Assembly: GCA_001701165.1 (NCBI GenBank)
Contig: DAAP01000042.1
Span: 1-56,591, forward strand
Direction: 5' to 3'
DNA: 56,591 bases
Source: Bacteroidales bacterium H4
GTDB lineage: Bacteria; Bacteroidota; Bacteroidia; Bacteroidales; Muribaculaceae
Shown here piece by piece: positions 33,912 to 42,277 of this stretch; position 1 is the stretch's first letter; every line of letters starts with the position of its first letter. The notes beneath the pieces were generated by a model. The model ran no database searches. It had not been told where the DNA came from and saw only the letters and a program-made list of their open reading frames with translations. The translations under genes were made by a program, and so were the position numbers.

Positions 33912-35437
33912 AGCGAACAACCACCTTTGCACTGGCAACGCTGGCGGCATTGTCCGTATCGGCGACTTCCATCGATGCCAAGCCCGATGCCGTGGCCGCT
34001 TGGGTAGGCGACAGCGTCCCGGCGCTGTATGCTACCAGTGGCGACAACCCGGCCTTGCGGAGTTTTGCTCATCCCTACGGACTGACAATACTCGGCATCG
34101 ACTACGGCACCATGCGCCGCGACAGCATCATCGCGCCGCAACTGGGACGCGGCTTCGACCGATATGGCGTGGGGGCTTCCACGTATACGCGCGTCGGCTC
34201 CGATATGGTACTCGAAGGACACGCCTCGTACCATCGCGGCACCACACGAGATGTTGTATGGAACGAAACGGCGGACATCTTTATGACCTACCCATATATG
34301 GCGGCGGACAGCGTTGGCGGAGACATTCAAAACGAGATTTACGACTTCGGAGGGTCGTACAGCGACCGTCGCGGACGGCTACTATGGGGCGTCTCGCTGG
34401 ATTACACTGCCGGACTGCATTGGCGCAGTCGTGACCCGCGACCACGAAACGTAACCGCCAACCTGCGCACTCGCGCCGGCATCGCTTGGGCTCTGTCGCC
34501 CAAGGCTATAGCAGGATTTGCCGCACGTTACACGCGATACAAGCAGACCTCGTCCATCAAGTTTGAGAGCGAAATGGGTCAGGACAAAGTGTACCACCTC
34601 ACCGGTCTTGGCACACAGTATCAACGCTTTGCCGGCTCGGGATTGTCCACGCATTACAACGCCGACCTTTGGGGCGTCAGCATCGACCTGCGACCCGACA
34701 GCATCGGTGGCACCGGCCCTTCGGCTTCGTTCTCCTACGACGGCATGAACATGAACATCCTGCTCATCGACCTCAACAAGCTACCCATGGCCAAAATCAC
34801 AAGTTATGCCTTGGACGCTCGCGCCGGATACACATGGCGGTGCAACTTGAATTCCTGGAGCGTTATGGCCTTTGCTTCGACAAGTCTGCGCAAAGGCACT
34901 GAGAATATCTTCGGCGACCCGGCCTCGGGCATATATCCACAAATAGGCTCCCTGTCAATGTACCGTCACCGCCTATGCAATGCAGGCGCCGAAATGCTTT
35001 GGGTGATGCAACGCGACCATATAACGGTGTTCAGCGCACGTCTGTCTTCTCAATACCAACGTTCCATGCAACTGTACATCAGCCCGCGACAAAAGATTGA
35101 AGCCGAGCGCTGGCTTACTTCGGCAGACCTGGGCGTCACCTTACCGCTGAAAGGCCGCATACTCGGGCATCTCAATATCGGAGCTTGCGTAGCTCCGGTA
35201 TTGTCGTCCAACCTTGAGTATACGGCCGCCAATGCCCCCCACAGCCTGCACATGCTCATGATGTCGCAATATGATGTCCTCGCCGCCGGCACCTCGGCCT
35301 TCGATGCGGCAGTTGCCGTAACAATACCCGTGGGACAAATAGCACTGCGCCCGCAGCTACGATATACACACGGACATTACAACGGAATACGTGCCGATAG
35401 CGATGCGCTCGAAGCCGCAGTAACCATCGCTTTCTGA
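33908..35437 (+). CDS. DUF6850 outer-membrane beta-barrel-like protein
   Basis: A 509-residue protein with a signal peptide and a C-terminal phenylalanine (V-T-I-A-F), rich in alternating amphipathic strands. It starts ATGA, overlapping the stop of the lipoprotein gene, so the two are translationally coupled. I assign it to DUF6850 from memory of the same neighbourhood. It may form a barrel that works with the TonB receptor or holds the lipoprotein at the surface. Function unknown. Confidence 0.75.
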   Translation: MKRTTTFALATLAALSVSATSIDAKPDAVAAWVGDSVPALYATSGDNPALRSFAHPYGLTILGIDYGTMRRDSIIAPQLGRGFDRYGVGASTYTRVGSDMVLEGHASYHRGTTRDVVWNETADIFMTYPYMAADSVGGDIQNEIYDFGGSYSDRRGRLLWGVSLDYTAGLHWRSRDPRPRNVTANLRTRAGIAWALSPKAIAGFAARYTRYKQTSSIKFESEMGQDKVYHLTGLGTQYQRFAGSGLSTHYNADLWGVSIDLRPDSIGGTGPSASFSYDGMNMNILLIDLNKLPMAKITSYALDARAGYTWRCNLNSWSVMAFASTSLRKGTENIFGDPASGIYPQIGSLSMYRHRLCNAGAEMLWVMQRDHITVFSARLSSQYQRSMQLYISPRQKIEAERWLTSADLGVTLPLKGRILGHLNIGACVAPVLSSNLEYTAANAPHSLHMLMMSQYDVLAAGTSAFDAAVAVTIPVGQIALRPQLRYTHGHYNGIRADSDALEAAVTIAF

Positions 35438-35510
35438 CGAGCTGAACACGATGCGACACCTTGCTCCAAAAGACAATATACATAAGCACAAATCTCATAC
35501 ACAGGTAATT

Positions 35511-38354
35511 ATGAACATCTTTTCGAAAAGAATCCTGATGTCGGCCACAGCCGTACTCATAGCCTCGGCGTCCGCATGGGCCACTCTGCGCCCGCTGCCC
35601 TTGGACACTGCGATACACCGCGGCACTCTGCCCAACGGCCTGACATACTATGTTCGTGCAAACAACGAACCTGCCGGACAAGTCGATTTCTACATAGCCC
35701 AACGCGTAGGCTCGGTCAACGAGGCCGAATCGCAACGCGGACTTGCTCACTTTTTGGAGCACATGTGCTTCAACGGCACACGGCACTTTCCGGGCAATTC
35801 GCTCATTGAATATCTACAAGGCCTCGGCGTCAAGTTCGGCGCCAACCTCAACGCCTACACATCAACGGACGAGACGGTATACAACATCTGCGCCGTGCCA
35901 TCTCAGCGCCCAACGGCACTGGATTCGTGCCTGCTGATACTGCGCGACTGGAGCCGCGATGTTACACTTGACGACAAGGACATTGACGAGGAACGCGGTG
36001 TCATTGTCGGCGAATGGCGCCAACGCCACTCCCAGGCTTCAAACAGACTTATTGAGCGTGCCGCTCCGCGCATACTCGCCGGAAGCAAATACGGCAACCG
36101 TCTGCCCATAGGACTGATGTCTGTCGTCGAAAATTTCCCGACAGACACCCTGCGCACATTCTACGACCGATGGTACCACCCTGTCAACCAGTGTGTCATC
36201 GTTGTGGGCGACATAAATCCCCGGCACGTCATTGACGAAATCGAACGCCTGTGGGCCGATGTTCCTCTGCGCGAAGACGCTCGCTTCAAACCTACACCAC
36301 TGCCGTCTAACCCCGAACCAATAGCAGTAGCCGTCAATGACGGCGAGCAGCCAACGCCGATGCTGATGCTATATGTCAAGCATGGCGACCTGTCGGCCGA
36401 CAGCGCCCTCACCATAGCCGGTCTGCGCCGCGAAGTGGTGTCATCACTGCTGACCTCGATGCTCGCCGACCGCCTCGATGAAATCGAAAGCCGTGCAGAC
36501 GCCCCGTTCACCAACCTCGGCATCGGCGACAATACGATGATGCTGGTACGCAGCACACCGGCACTGCTGATGCGCGCCGTGGCTCGTCCCGGACGTCAAG
36601 CCGAGGCTATGAGTCAATGGGCCACCGAACTGAAACGTGCCGCTCGTCTGGGCTTCGCTCAATCCGAATTGGAACGCGCCAAGACAGACTTCCGCGCCGA
36701 CGAGGACTCACGATTTGCCACACGTGACAAGGTCTCCAATACGGAATATGCACGCCGATATGTGCGCAACTTCCTTGACGGAGGCGCATTGCCCGATGCC
36801 ATAGCACGACACAAGATGCTGCGCGGCGTCCTCGCATCCATCACCACGGACGAAGTGACGGCATACCTACGCAGCATCATTCGCGATGACGATGCTAATG
36901 TCACGATGCTGGCTTATATCCCCGGAACGGACAGCACAGCCAACACCTCCATCGAGCAAAGCCTCGTGGACGCTTGGACCGGAGTGGACACAGCCTCCCT
37001 TACACCCTGGGTAGACAAGGTTGTGGATGCTCCCCTACTGGCCAAGCAGCCCAAAGCCGGCAAAATCGTCAAGGACACCGCCGGCCCGTACAACAGCCGC
37101 CGATGGAAACTGTCCAACGGCATTAACGTTGTACTCATGCCCACGGACTACAACCCCGACCGCGTAACCATACAGGGCTACAGCACCGGCGGTTTCGCCG
37201 CCAAATATGACACGGCAATGTTCGCCAACTACAAGATGGCTAACGAAATCATCGGCGCCGGCGCTTTCGGCAAGTTCAACGCTACAGCTCTGCGCAAACG
37301 CCTTGCCGGAACCAATATAAAGAGCGTCATCGCCATCGACAAAAACGAGGAAACCCTCGGTGTAGGCACCACCCCGGCTTCGCTCGAAACTGCCTTTCAG
37401 GTCCTCTACCTCAAGGCCACCGGTGCTTGCAAAGACAGCACAGCCTTCACCGCCGCAATCGAAAACCAACGTGTAAAGCTCGAAGGCAATCGAAACAATA
37501 TCACCTACGCCATGGCCGACTCGATACACTCCAACGTGTTCCGCGACCATCCCCTCGAACGCAAGCTCCGCGCCACCGACCTCAAGGACGTGGATTACGA
37601 CAAAATCATGCAGCTATACCACGAACGCTTTGACGATATGGGCGACTTCACATTCTATATCGTGGGCAAGTTTGACATTGACAGCATACGCCCGCTGGTA
37701 TGCCGATACCTGGCATCGCTGCCCTCGGGCGCACGCGCCAAACACCCTGAAAAAGAAGGCGATGTAGGACTGGGATACGTCCGGGGGAAAGTAACCAAAG
37801 TGCTGCACCACCCGGCCGAAGTCAAGCAGGCCATCTGCTACACGTTCTATAACAACGACTCGCATTGGGACATCAACTCTATGGTGGCCGGTCGCGCACT
37901 CGGCTCGGTGGCCGGCGACATGTTGCGCAAGGAGCTGCGCGAAGCTCGTGGCTGGACTTACGGAGTAAAGACGCACATAGGCATTCCTTCGCACATCAAC
38001 GGCGACGGACGCGAGTATTTCATCATGCCGGTATATGTCCGTGTGGCGCCCGAAAACGCTAAGGAGACTATGAATATCGTTGACAGCATCGTCAAAAGCC
38101 TCTGCAATCCGGCCAACATCTCGCAGGATGCCGTAGACCAGGCTCGCAGCTATATGCTCAAAAACTGGGACGAAGCCCAACGCGACAACGGATATTGGAT
38201 GAGCGTACTTCGCGGCATCGACTTCTACGGCCAAGACCTCAACGCCGATTTCCCGGCCACAGTCAAGGCTATGACTCCGCAAAGCCTTGCCGAGTGGGCC
38301 AAGAGCGTAATTCCGACTGCAAACCGACTACAACTGACAATGATGCCGGACTAA
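35511..38354 (+). CDS. M16 family zinc metalloprotease (PqqL/FusC-like)
   Basis: A 947-residue, two-lobed M16 peptidase. The ATG at 35511 gives a signal peptide ending A-S-A-W-A; the frame also opens at 35451. Inverted zinc motif His80-F-L-Glu83-His84, with Glu161 as the likely third ligand 77 residues on. Two further M16 domains (about 215-390 and 540-930) form the clamshell. The enzyme should be periplasmic and cleave small proteins or peptides. M16 proteases paired with a TonB receptor are known from FusA/FusC and YddB/PqqL. It closes the operon and is followed by a strong terminator. Confidence 0.9.
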   Translation: MNIFSKRILMSATAVLIASASAWATLRPLPLDTAIHRGTLPNGLTYYVRANNEPAGQVDFYIAQRVGSVNEAESQRGLAHFLEHMCFNGTRHFPGNSLIEYLQGLGVKFGANLNAYTSTDETVYNICAVPSQRPTALDSCLLILRDWSRDVTLDDKDIDEERGVIVGEWRQRHSQASNRLIERAAPRILAGSKYGNRLPIGLMSVVENFPTDTLRTFYDRWYHPVNQCVIVVGDINPRHVIDEIERLWADVPLREDARFKPTPLPSNPEPIAVAVNDGEQPTPMLMLYVKHGDLSADSALTIAGLRREVVSSLLTSMLADRLDEIESRADAPFTNLGIGDNTMMLVRSTPALLMRAVARPGRQAEAMSQWATELKRAARLGFAQSELERAKTDFRADEDSRFATRDKVSNTEYARRYVRNFLDGGALPDAIARHKMLRGVLASITTDEVTAYLRSIIRDDDANVTMLAYIPGTDSTANTSIEQSLVDAWTGVDTASLTPWVDKVVDAPLLAKQPKAGKIVKDTAGPYNSRRWKLSNGINVVLMPTDYNPDRVTIQGYSTGGFAAKYDTAMFANYKMANEIIGAGAFGKFNATALRKRLAGTNIKSVIAIDKNEETLGVGTTPASLETAFQVLYLKATGACKDSTAFTAAIENQRVKLEGNRNNITYAMADSIHSNVFRDHPLERKLRATDLKDVDYDKIMQLYHERFDDMGDFTFYIVGKFDIDSIRPLVCRYLASLPSGARAKHPEKEGDVGLGYVRGKVTKVLHHPAEVKQAICYTFYNNDSHWDINSMVAGRALGSVAGDMLRKELREARGWTYGVKTHIGIPSHINGDGREYFIMPVYVRVAPENAKETMNIVDSIVKSLCNPANISQDAVDQARSYMLKNWDEAQRDNGYWMSVLRGIDFYGQDLNADFPATVKAMTPQSLAEWAKSVIPTANRLQLTMMPD

Positions 38355-38380
38355 TCCTCCGAGCACATTCCGATATGACA

Positions 38381-38419
38381 CAAGGCCGATGCTCCGATGC
38401 GTCGGCCTTGTTTTTTTTC
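38381..38419 (+). terminator. Terminator of the TonB receptor-M16 operon
   Basis: ACAAGGCCGA pairs with TCGGCCTTGT around a 12-base loop, followed by eight T. A classic intrinsic terminator 27 bases after the M16 stop. Confidence 0.9.
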
Positions 38420-38460
38420 CGTTAAGCGGCAGTTCGCGAGTCCACCTTAACGGAAAAAAC
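38414..38460. repeat. 14-base-pair inverted repeat sharing the terminator T-run
   Basis: TTTTTTCCGTTAAG and CTTAACGGAAAAAA with a 19-base loop. The left arm begins inside the T-run of the terminator, so the two structures compete. It can also terminate transcripts from the right. Confidence 0.7.
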
Positions 38461-38493
38461 AGGTATGTTTTTTGTCGGGCAAAAAACATACCT
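38461..38493. repeat. Second 14-base-pair inverted repeat
   Basis: AGGTATGTTTTTTG and CAAAAAACATACCT with a TCGGG loop, directly adjoining the previous repeat and ending 8 bases before the -33 element of the next gene. Confidence 0.7.
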
Positions 38494-38500
38494 CCCAAAA

Positions 38501-38533
38501 TTTGGAGACAAAACCCGGCTCTTGCTATCTTTG
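38501..38533 (+). promoter_or_regulatory. Promoter of the third BspA-like gene
   Basis: TTTG (38501-38504), 21 bases, TATCTTTG (38526-38533). The leader is about 87 bases to the ATG at 38627. Confidence 0.75.
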
Positions 38534-38626
38534 TCCCGATATTTGCCGGGTGCTTTCTGCTCCACAAAAAAGCCCGCCCAACGATTACGCAATTACTCAC
38601 AAACAAAATAAGCACACTACACGCGT

Positions 38627-40042
38627 ATGAAACTAAGAACACTACTCGCAGCCTCCGTTTTTGCGGCAATACTATCGTCCGTACCGGCTTACGCCGTAAC
38701 CCCGGCTTCGGGATATTGCGGCGAAGGTGGCGGTAGCGAAAACACAGTATCATGGAGTGTCGATGCCGATGGAGTATTGACTCTATCCGGCCAATGGACC
38801 GAAGACTCAAAAAACTTCGAAGGGTATATGCGAAACTTCCTCCGCGAACCATACGGACCTTGGAGCAAGGACATTGTCAAAATTGTAATCAAGAAAGGCG
38901 TAAGGAGAATTGGCTCCTCGGCATTTCGTGGTTGCACAAAGGTGAAGGAAGTGGTCTTCGAGGACAAAGACAGCCCTATAAAATTCAGCTATGACGTTTT
39001 CTATAGATGTGAATCGCTGGAGAGTTTCACATTTCCGGAAAAAACCGATGGAATTAGCACGGGAATGTTCGAACAATGTATTAATCTGAAAACGGTTAAT
39101 CTCTATCCGGGCATCCCTTATATACCCCAGCGGTTCTTCAAAGAGTGTTCGAGCTTCGGTCCGGAGTTTGTTGTTCCCGAAACATGCACAAGCATCGGGC
39201 TTAGTGCCTTCGAACTCTGCTCCAGCCTCAAAAAGGTCGTAATCAATGATGCCTGCAAAGAAATAGATGTCCACGGATTCCGTGCATGCTACGACCTCGC
39301 CGACATTACTATCGGCAAGTCTGTCGCAAAATTCGGCGAGGGTGCATTCTGGAATACGGCTTATTTCAGCCAACGAGACATAGTCATCCGCGATATGGCG
39401 ACATTCGTCCAAGCCGAATTTAGGACATCCGACGTTGCCGGCTACTGGCCCACCTCGTCTCCCACTTGCTACTACTCTAAAATCTATATAGGTGACAAAA
39501 ACCACCCCGTCACACATATCGACATTCCCGAAGGTGCAACCATAATCCGCTCGTCGCATGCGCTCTTTAACATCCCCGAGGTCAAGTCCATCACCCTCCC
39601 CTCGACAATGAAGACGTTAAATGGGCAGGCGCTTCTTAGCAGTGAGAAAACATGGGACTTTATCGAATGTTGGGCAACAACACCCCCGGATGTCGAAGAC
39701 AGCGGCTTCGTGACTACCGCCACATACAACAGATCCACGCTATATGTTCCCATCGGCTCTGTATCCGCATACAAGAACCATAAGAATTGGGGAAGGTTCA
39801 AGAACATCGTAGGGAAATACCGCTATGAAGACGTTGAAGACGTCACCGACAACGAGGCTAAGGTATATGCCGCCAATGGTCAAATCATTGTCGTAGGCGC
39901 CAAGGCCGGCACTATGGTAGAAGTATATTCCATCGATGGCAAGCACGTCTACACAGGCGAAGAAACGGCCATAGACGCACCCACACGCGGCATCTACATC
40001 GTACGCGTAGCCGGCAAGACCACCAAATTAGCCGTCAATTAG
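38627..40042 (+). CDS. BspA-like leucine-rich repeat protein 3
   Basis: A 471-residue secreted protein with a signal peptide ending A-Y-A. LRR_5-type repeats are more diverged than in the two earlier proteins (for example I-G-S-S-A-F-R-G-C-T-K-V, I-G-L-S-A-F-E-L-C-S-S-L) and are separated by non-repeat segments. The C-terminal 60 residues (V-E-V-Y-S-I-D-G-K-H-V-Y ... T-R-G-I-Y-I-V-R-V-A-G-K) look like a T9SS type A-like sorting domain. Adhesion is inferred. Its promoter is preceded by the hairpin array at 38381-38493 and it ends at a strong terminator. Confidence 0.82.
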   Translation: MKLRTLLAASVFAAILSSVPAYAVTPASGYCGEGGGSENTVSWSVDADGVLTLSGQWTEDSKNFEGYMRNFLREPYGPWSKDIVKIVIKKGVRRIGSSAFRGCTKVKEVVFEDKDSPIKFSYDVFYRCESLESFTFPEKTDGISTGMFEQCINLKTVNLYPGIPYIPQRFFKECSSFGPEFVVPETCTSIGLSAFELCSSLKKVVINDACKEIDVHGFRACYDLADITIGKSVAKFGEGAFWNTAYFSQRDIVIRDMATFVQAEFRTSDVAGYWPTSSPTCYYSKIYIGDKNHPVTHIDIPEGATIIRSSHALFNIPEVKSITLPSTMKTLNGQALLSSEKTWDFIECWATTPPDVEDSGFVTTATYNRSTLYVPIGSVSAYKNHKNWGRFKNIVGKYRYEDVEDVTDNEAKVYAANGQIIVVGAKAGTMVEVYSIDGKHVYTGEETAIDAPTRGIYIVRVAGKTTKLAVN

Positions 40043-40121
40043 TCCGCCCTACGGATACTTAAAACAGTCTGAGTTTAGACATCTTATTTTGCCCTTTATA
40101 ACATATTATCCATATATACAC

Positions 40122-40160
40122 AGCGGCGAAGCCCGGAAGGTTTCGCCGCTAATCTTTTTT
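40122..40160 (+). terminator. Terminator of the third BspA-like gene
   Basis: AGCGGCGAA and TTCGCCGCT flank an 11-base loop, with a six-T run at 40155-40160. Confidence 0.85.
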
Positions 40161-40202
40161 CGCTGTTATAATCTGCAGCCATCGGAAGCACGCCCCTATA
40201 GC

Positions 40203-40241
40203 AAAAAAATAGTTGCCTGCAATGACTTGCAAGCAACTATT
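40203..40241 (-). terminator. Terminator of tRNA-Pro
   Basis: On the minus strand, AATAGTTGCTTGCAA pairs with TTGCAGGCAACTATT (one mismatch), then seven T. It follows the tRNA 3' end directly. Confidence 0.85.
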
Positions 40242-40242
40242 G

Positions 40243-40315
40243 TCGGGGTGAGAAGACTCGAACTTCCGACCTCCACGTCCCGAACGTGGCGCGCTGCCAA
40301 CTGTGCTACACCCCG
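40243..40315 (-). tRNA. tRNA-Pro (CGG)
   Basis: 73 bases; acceptor CGGGGTG with CACCCCG, anticodon arm loop TTCGGGA, anticodon CGG reading CCG. CCA is not encoded. It is a single-gene unit with its own promoter and terminator, lying just 3' of the holin-like gene. Confidence 0.95.
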
Positions 40316-40377
40316 AGCGTGTACACTTGGAAATCAGGCTTGCCCTATGGTCATACCTTCCTTCCCATTGGTGGCTG

Positions 40378-40408
40378 CAAAGGTACGCACTTTTTGCCGA
40401 ATAAGCAA
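40378..40408 (-). promoter_or_regulatory. Promoter of tRNA-Pro
   Basis: TTG (40406-40408), 20 bases, TACCTTTG (40378-40385) on the minus strand. Transcription would start about 55 bases before the tRNA 5' end. Confidence 0.6.
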
Positions 40409-40467
40409 GATTTGGAACAACTAATTTCTTGCGTTTGTCCCGAAAAAGCATCTGCTCGAAACAGCCG

Positions 40468-40854
40468 TCAGTGGCGTTGCGTCTTGTCGGCAAGAAAGCG
40501 TTGCAACATTCGAGCCCACGGAGCATCGTTACAGGAGGATATGTTCTCCAGAATGCTCACCATCTGCTGGAAGCACATGTATGAGGCGGCAATACCTGCA
40601 ATATTTCCGGGTGTCACCCACGTGTCTATGGCATGACAAAGCACTACCACCATGGCTGCATACCCGAAGGTGCGTACGGCCTTGCCGAGGCGTTGCGACG
40701 ACAAGCGTGCTTGTGTGCCGCGCACGCGCCGATTCAGCATATATGCCGTGACGACATCGGCGCATACCAGGATGGCAAAGACGCCCAGTACCGGGGCGAT
40801 AGGCGCAAGCCACGAGGCCAGAGCACTCATTATCAATAGTGTTGTGTCTTTCAT
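40468..40854 (-). CDS. Holin-like membrane protein
   Basis: A 128-residue protein with about three membrane segments (near 8-36, 63-81, 85-100). The ending I-A-G-I-A-A-S-Y-M-C-F-Q-Q-M-V-S-I-L-E-N fits the phage holin 4_1/toxin-secretion holin family. It would open the inner membrane so the amidase can reach the cell wall. It is the last of three genes on the minus strand after the amidase and the spanin-like gene. No other phage genes are nearby. The family call is from memory. Confidence 0.7.
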   Translation of the reverse strand: MKDTTLLIMSALASWLAPIAPVLGVFAILVCADVVTAYMLNRRVRGTQARLSSQRLGKAVRTFGYAAMVVVLCHAIDTWVTPGNIAGIAASYMCFQQMVSILENISSCNDAPWARMLQRFLADKTQRH

Positions 40855-40934
40855 GGTGTTTCGATATTTTGTATTACGTTTCGTTGATTGATATTGGATT
40901 TCGATTGAATTATGCTCTCCTTAGATATACGTCA

Positions 40935-41381
40935 TCATTTGCTTGCAGCGCCGGTCTTTGCCTTCCTTACATATCTCAACGTTACGACTGCAACGGCAAC
41001 GCCGAAGGCTATCGCAAGCAGCCACCATGGACGTCGCCGAGGTTGTGTTACTATTTTCTTAGTCCGGAGGGCAGTATGAGTCACGGACGTGGTATCGGTC
41101 TTCTCGATTTGTCGTAGCTGTCGACGGTGACGCTCTATGCGTGCCTTGACTTTGGCCGCCGAAGCCGTGAGCGTTGCCGTCCCGACCCGAAGATTGACAT
41201 CTCTAAGACGCAGTTCAAGGTCGATAGAAAGTGTATCACGCACACTGTCACGTACAGCTATATGTTCGGCTTTCTCGGTGTGATAGGCTTCCTGTTCTGT
41301 CGCAGTTTCGCGTTTGGTCCTACATGCGACATTGGCAAGCATCAATGCGGCAATGGCTATATGTATTATGTGGCGTCTCAT
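40935..41381 (-). CDS. Lipoprotein with C-terminal membrane anchor, u-spanin-like
   Basis: A 148-residue protein with an N-terminal lipoprotein signal (A-N-V-A-C, Cys20) and a C-terminal membrane segment (119-138, W-W-L-L-A-I-A-F-G-V). A charged stretch between them may form a coiled coil. Lipid at one end and a membrane segment at the other is the layout of unimolecular spanins, which link outer and inner membrane and fuse them at lysis. The gene overlaps the amidase by 4 bases and precedes the holin-like gene. This is an architecture-based call; there is no recognised family. Confidence 0.6.
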   Translation of the reverse strand: MRRHIIHIAIAALMLANVACRTKRETATEQEAYHTEKAEHIAVRDSVRDTLSIDLELRLRDVNLRVGTATLTASAAKVKARIERHRRQLRQIEKTDTTSVTHTALRTKKIVTQPRRRPWWLLAIAFGVAVAVVTLRYVRKAKTGAASK

Positions 41382-41926
41382 AGTCCGGCATATTCTTTGG
41401 TGGCGTCAAAACAGGGACACGCCTTGGGCGCAAAGTCACGGTGGCCGTATATGCGAGCTTTAGGGTAGCGACGGCGCAGTTCGCTCAACAAGTGCAGTAA
41501 AGCCCAGCGTTGTGCCGGCGTGCGTGTATCTTTGGAATGGCCGGCGGCATCGACACCGCCGACATAGCATACGCCTATGGAACACCGGTTGAGGCCGCGG
41601 CAATGGGCGCCAACGAGTGATTCGCTGCGTCCGCTTTCTATTCGGCCGTCCGGACGTACCACCCAATGGTAGCCTATGCAGGCAAAACCACGGCTGCGAT
41701 GGTAGCGGTCGATATCGGCTGCGCTGACATCGCGCCCTTCGGGTGTCGCGGAGCAGTGTACTATAATGTGCGTAATTCGCCTCATTGGCTGCACGGCGGA
41801 CGCTTCGCCTTCGCGCCCTCCCTCCTGCCTATTATTACTCTGTATTTCAGCATTCTCAGACAAGGATGTTCCCTGTCCGACTTCCGGCATGGTGTCGTGT
41901 ACGGCACCTCGTGTTGTGTTTCCCAT
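41378..41926 (-). CDS. N-acetylmuramoyl-L-alanine amidase, T7-lysozyme type
   Basis: An Amidase_2 enzyme of 182 residues that cleaves the amide between muramate and the peptide. Zinc ligands by comparison with T7 lysozyme are His57, His162 and Cys170, and Lys168 matches its catalytic lysine. No signal peptide is seen, so release needs a holin, as for phage endolysins. The first 47 residues are polar and disordered; a start at Met48 (41785) would give only the catalytic core. A -7 element at 41987-41994 supports 41926. It is the first gene of the lysis-type cassette. Confidence 0.85.
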   Translation of the reverse strand: MGNTTRGAVHDTMPEVGQGTSLSENAEIQSNNRQEGGREGEASAVQPMRRITHIIVHCSATPEGRDVSAADIDRYHRSRGFACIGYHWVVRPDGRIESGRSESLVGAHCRGLNRCSIGVCYVGGVDAAGHSKDTRTPAQRWALLHLLSELRRRYPKARIYGHRDFAPKACPCFDATKEYAGL

Positions 41927-41986
41927 GGTATTATGTGTTTTTGTGATTAATAACGGGGCGACAAAATTCCGCCTCTATTGTCACTG

Positions 41987-41994
41987 CAAAGTTA
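41987..41994 (-). promoter_or_regulatory. Possible -7 element of the lysis cassette
   Basis: TAACTTTG on the minus strand, 60 bases before the amidase start. No good -33 element is found, so an activator may be needed. The gap 41927-42277 also holds two sets of tandem repeats and the rpoC terminator, but no gene. Confidence 0.45.
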
Positions 41995-42048
41995 ACACCC
42001 TAAGCACCTCCCGATACTGCCGATGGCGTCTACCTCGCCCCATCGCAC

Positions 42049-42088
42049 TATCCGTCGAGCAACACCCATATCCGTCGAACATCACCCA
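42049..42088. repeat. Two tandem 20-base units
   Basis: TATCCGTCGAGCAACACCCA is followed by TATCCGTCGAACATCACCCA, with a partial third unit. They lie upstream of the amidase -7 element. Confidence 0.6.
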
Positions 42089-42114
42089 TATAACCACCAC
42101 AAAATCACAAGATT

Positions 42115-42168
42115 CCTAAAGTCCTTAAAGACCCTAAAGTCCTTAAAGTCCCTAAAGTCCCTTAACCC
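42115..42168. repeat. Six 9-base tandem units alternating in two forms
   Basis: Units CCTAAAGTC and CTTAAAGTC (one with GAC) alternate five times, then a decayed sixth. Lies between the rpoC terminator and the amidase promoter region. It may be a binding array or simple slippage DNA. Confidence 0.75.
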
Positions 42169-42188
42169 AAACCCATTTCCGGCCCTGT

Positions 42189-42231
42189 AAAAAAGCATGA
42201 GGGCGGCACCCATTGACGGATGTCGCCCTCA
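42189..42231 (-). terminator. Terminator of rpoC (end of the rpoBC operon)
   Basis: On the minus strand, TGAGGGCG and CGCCCTCA enclose an inner partial stem, followed by GCTTTTTT. It starts 46 bases after the rpoC stop. Confidence 0.85.
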
Positions 42232-42277
42232 CAAGTTATGGCGGTAGGATTATGCCCGCAAGGGGCAAATCACGGTA

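Noticed and set aside
40243..40315. tRNA-Pro as a phage attachment site
   Set aside because: No integrase and no second copy of the tRNA end was noticed, so integration here cannot be supported beyond proximity.
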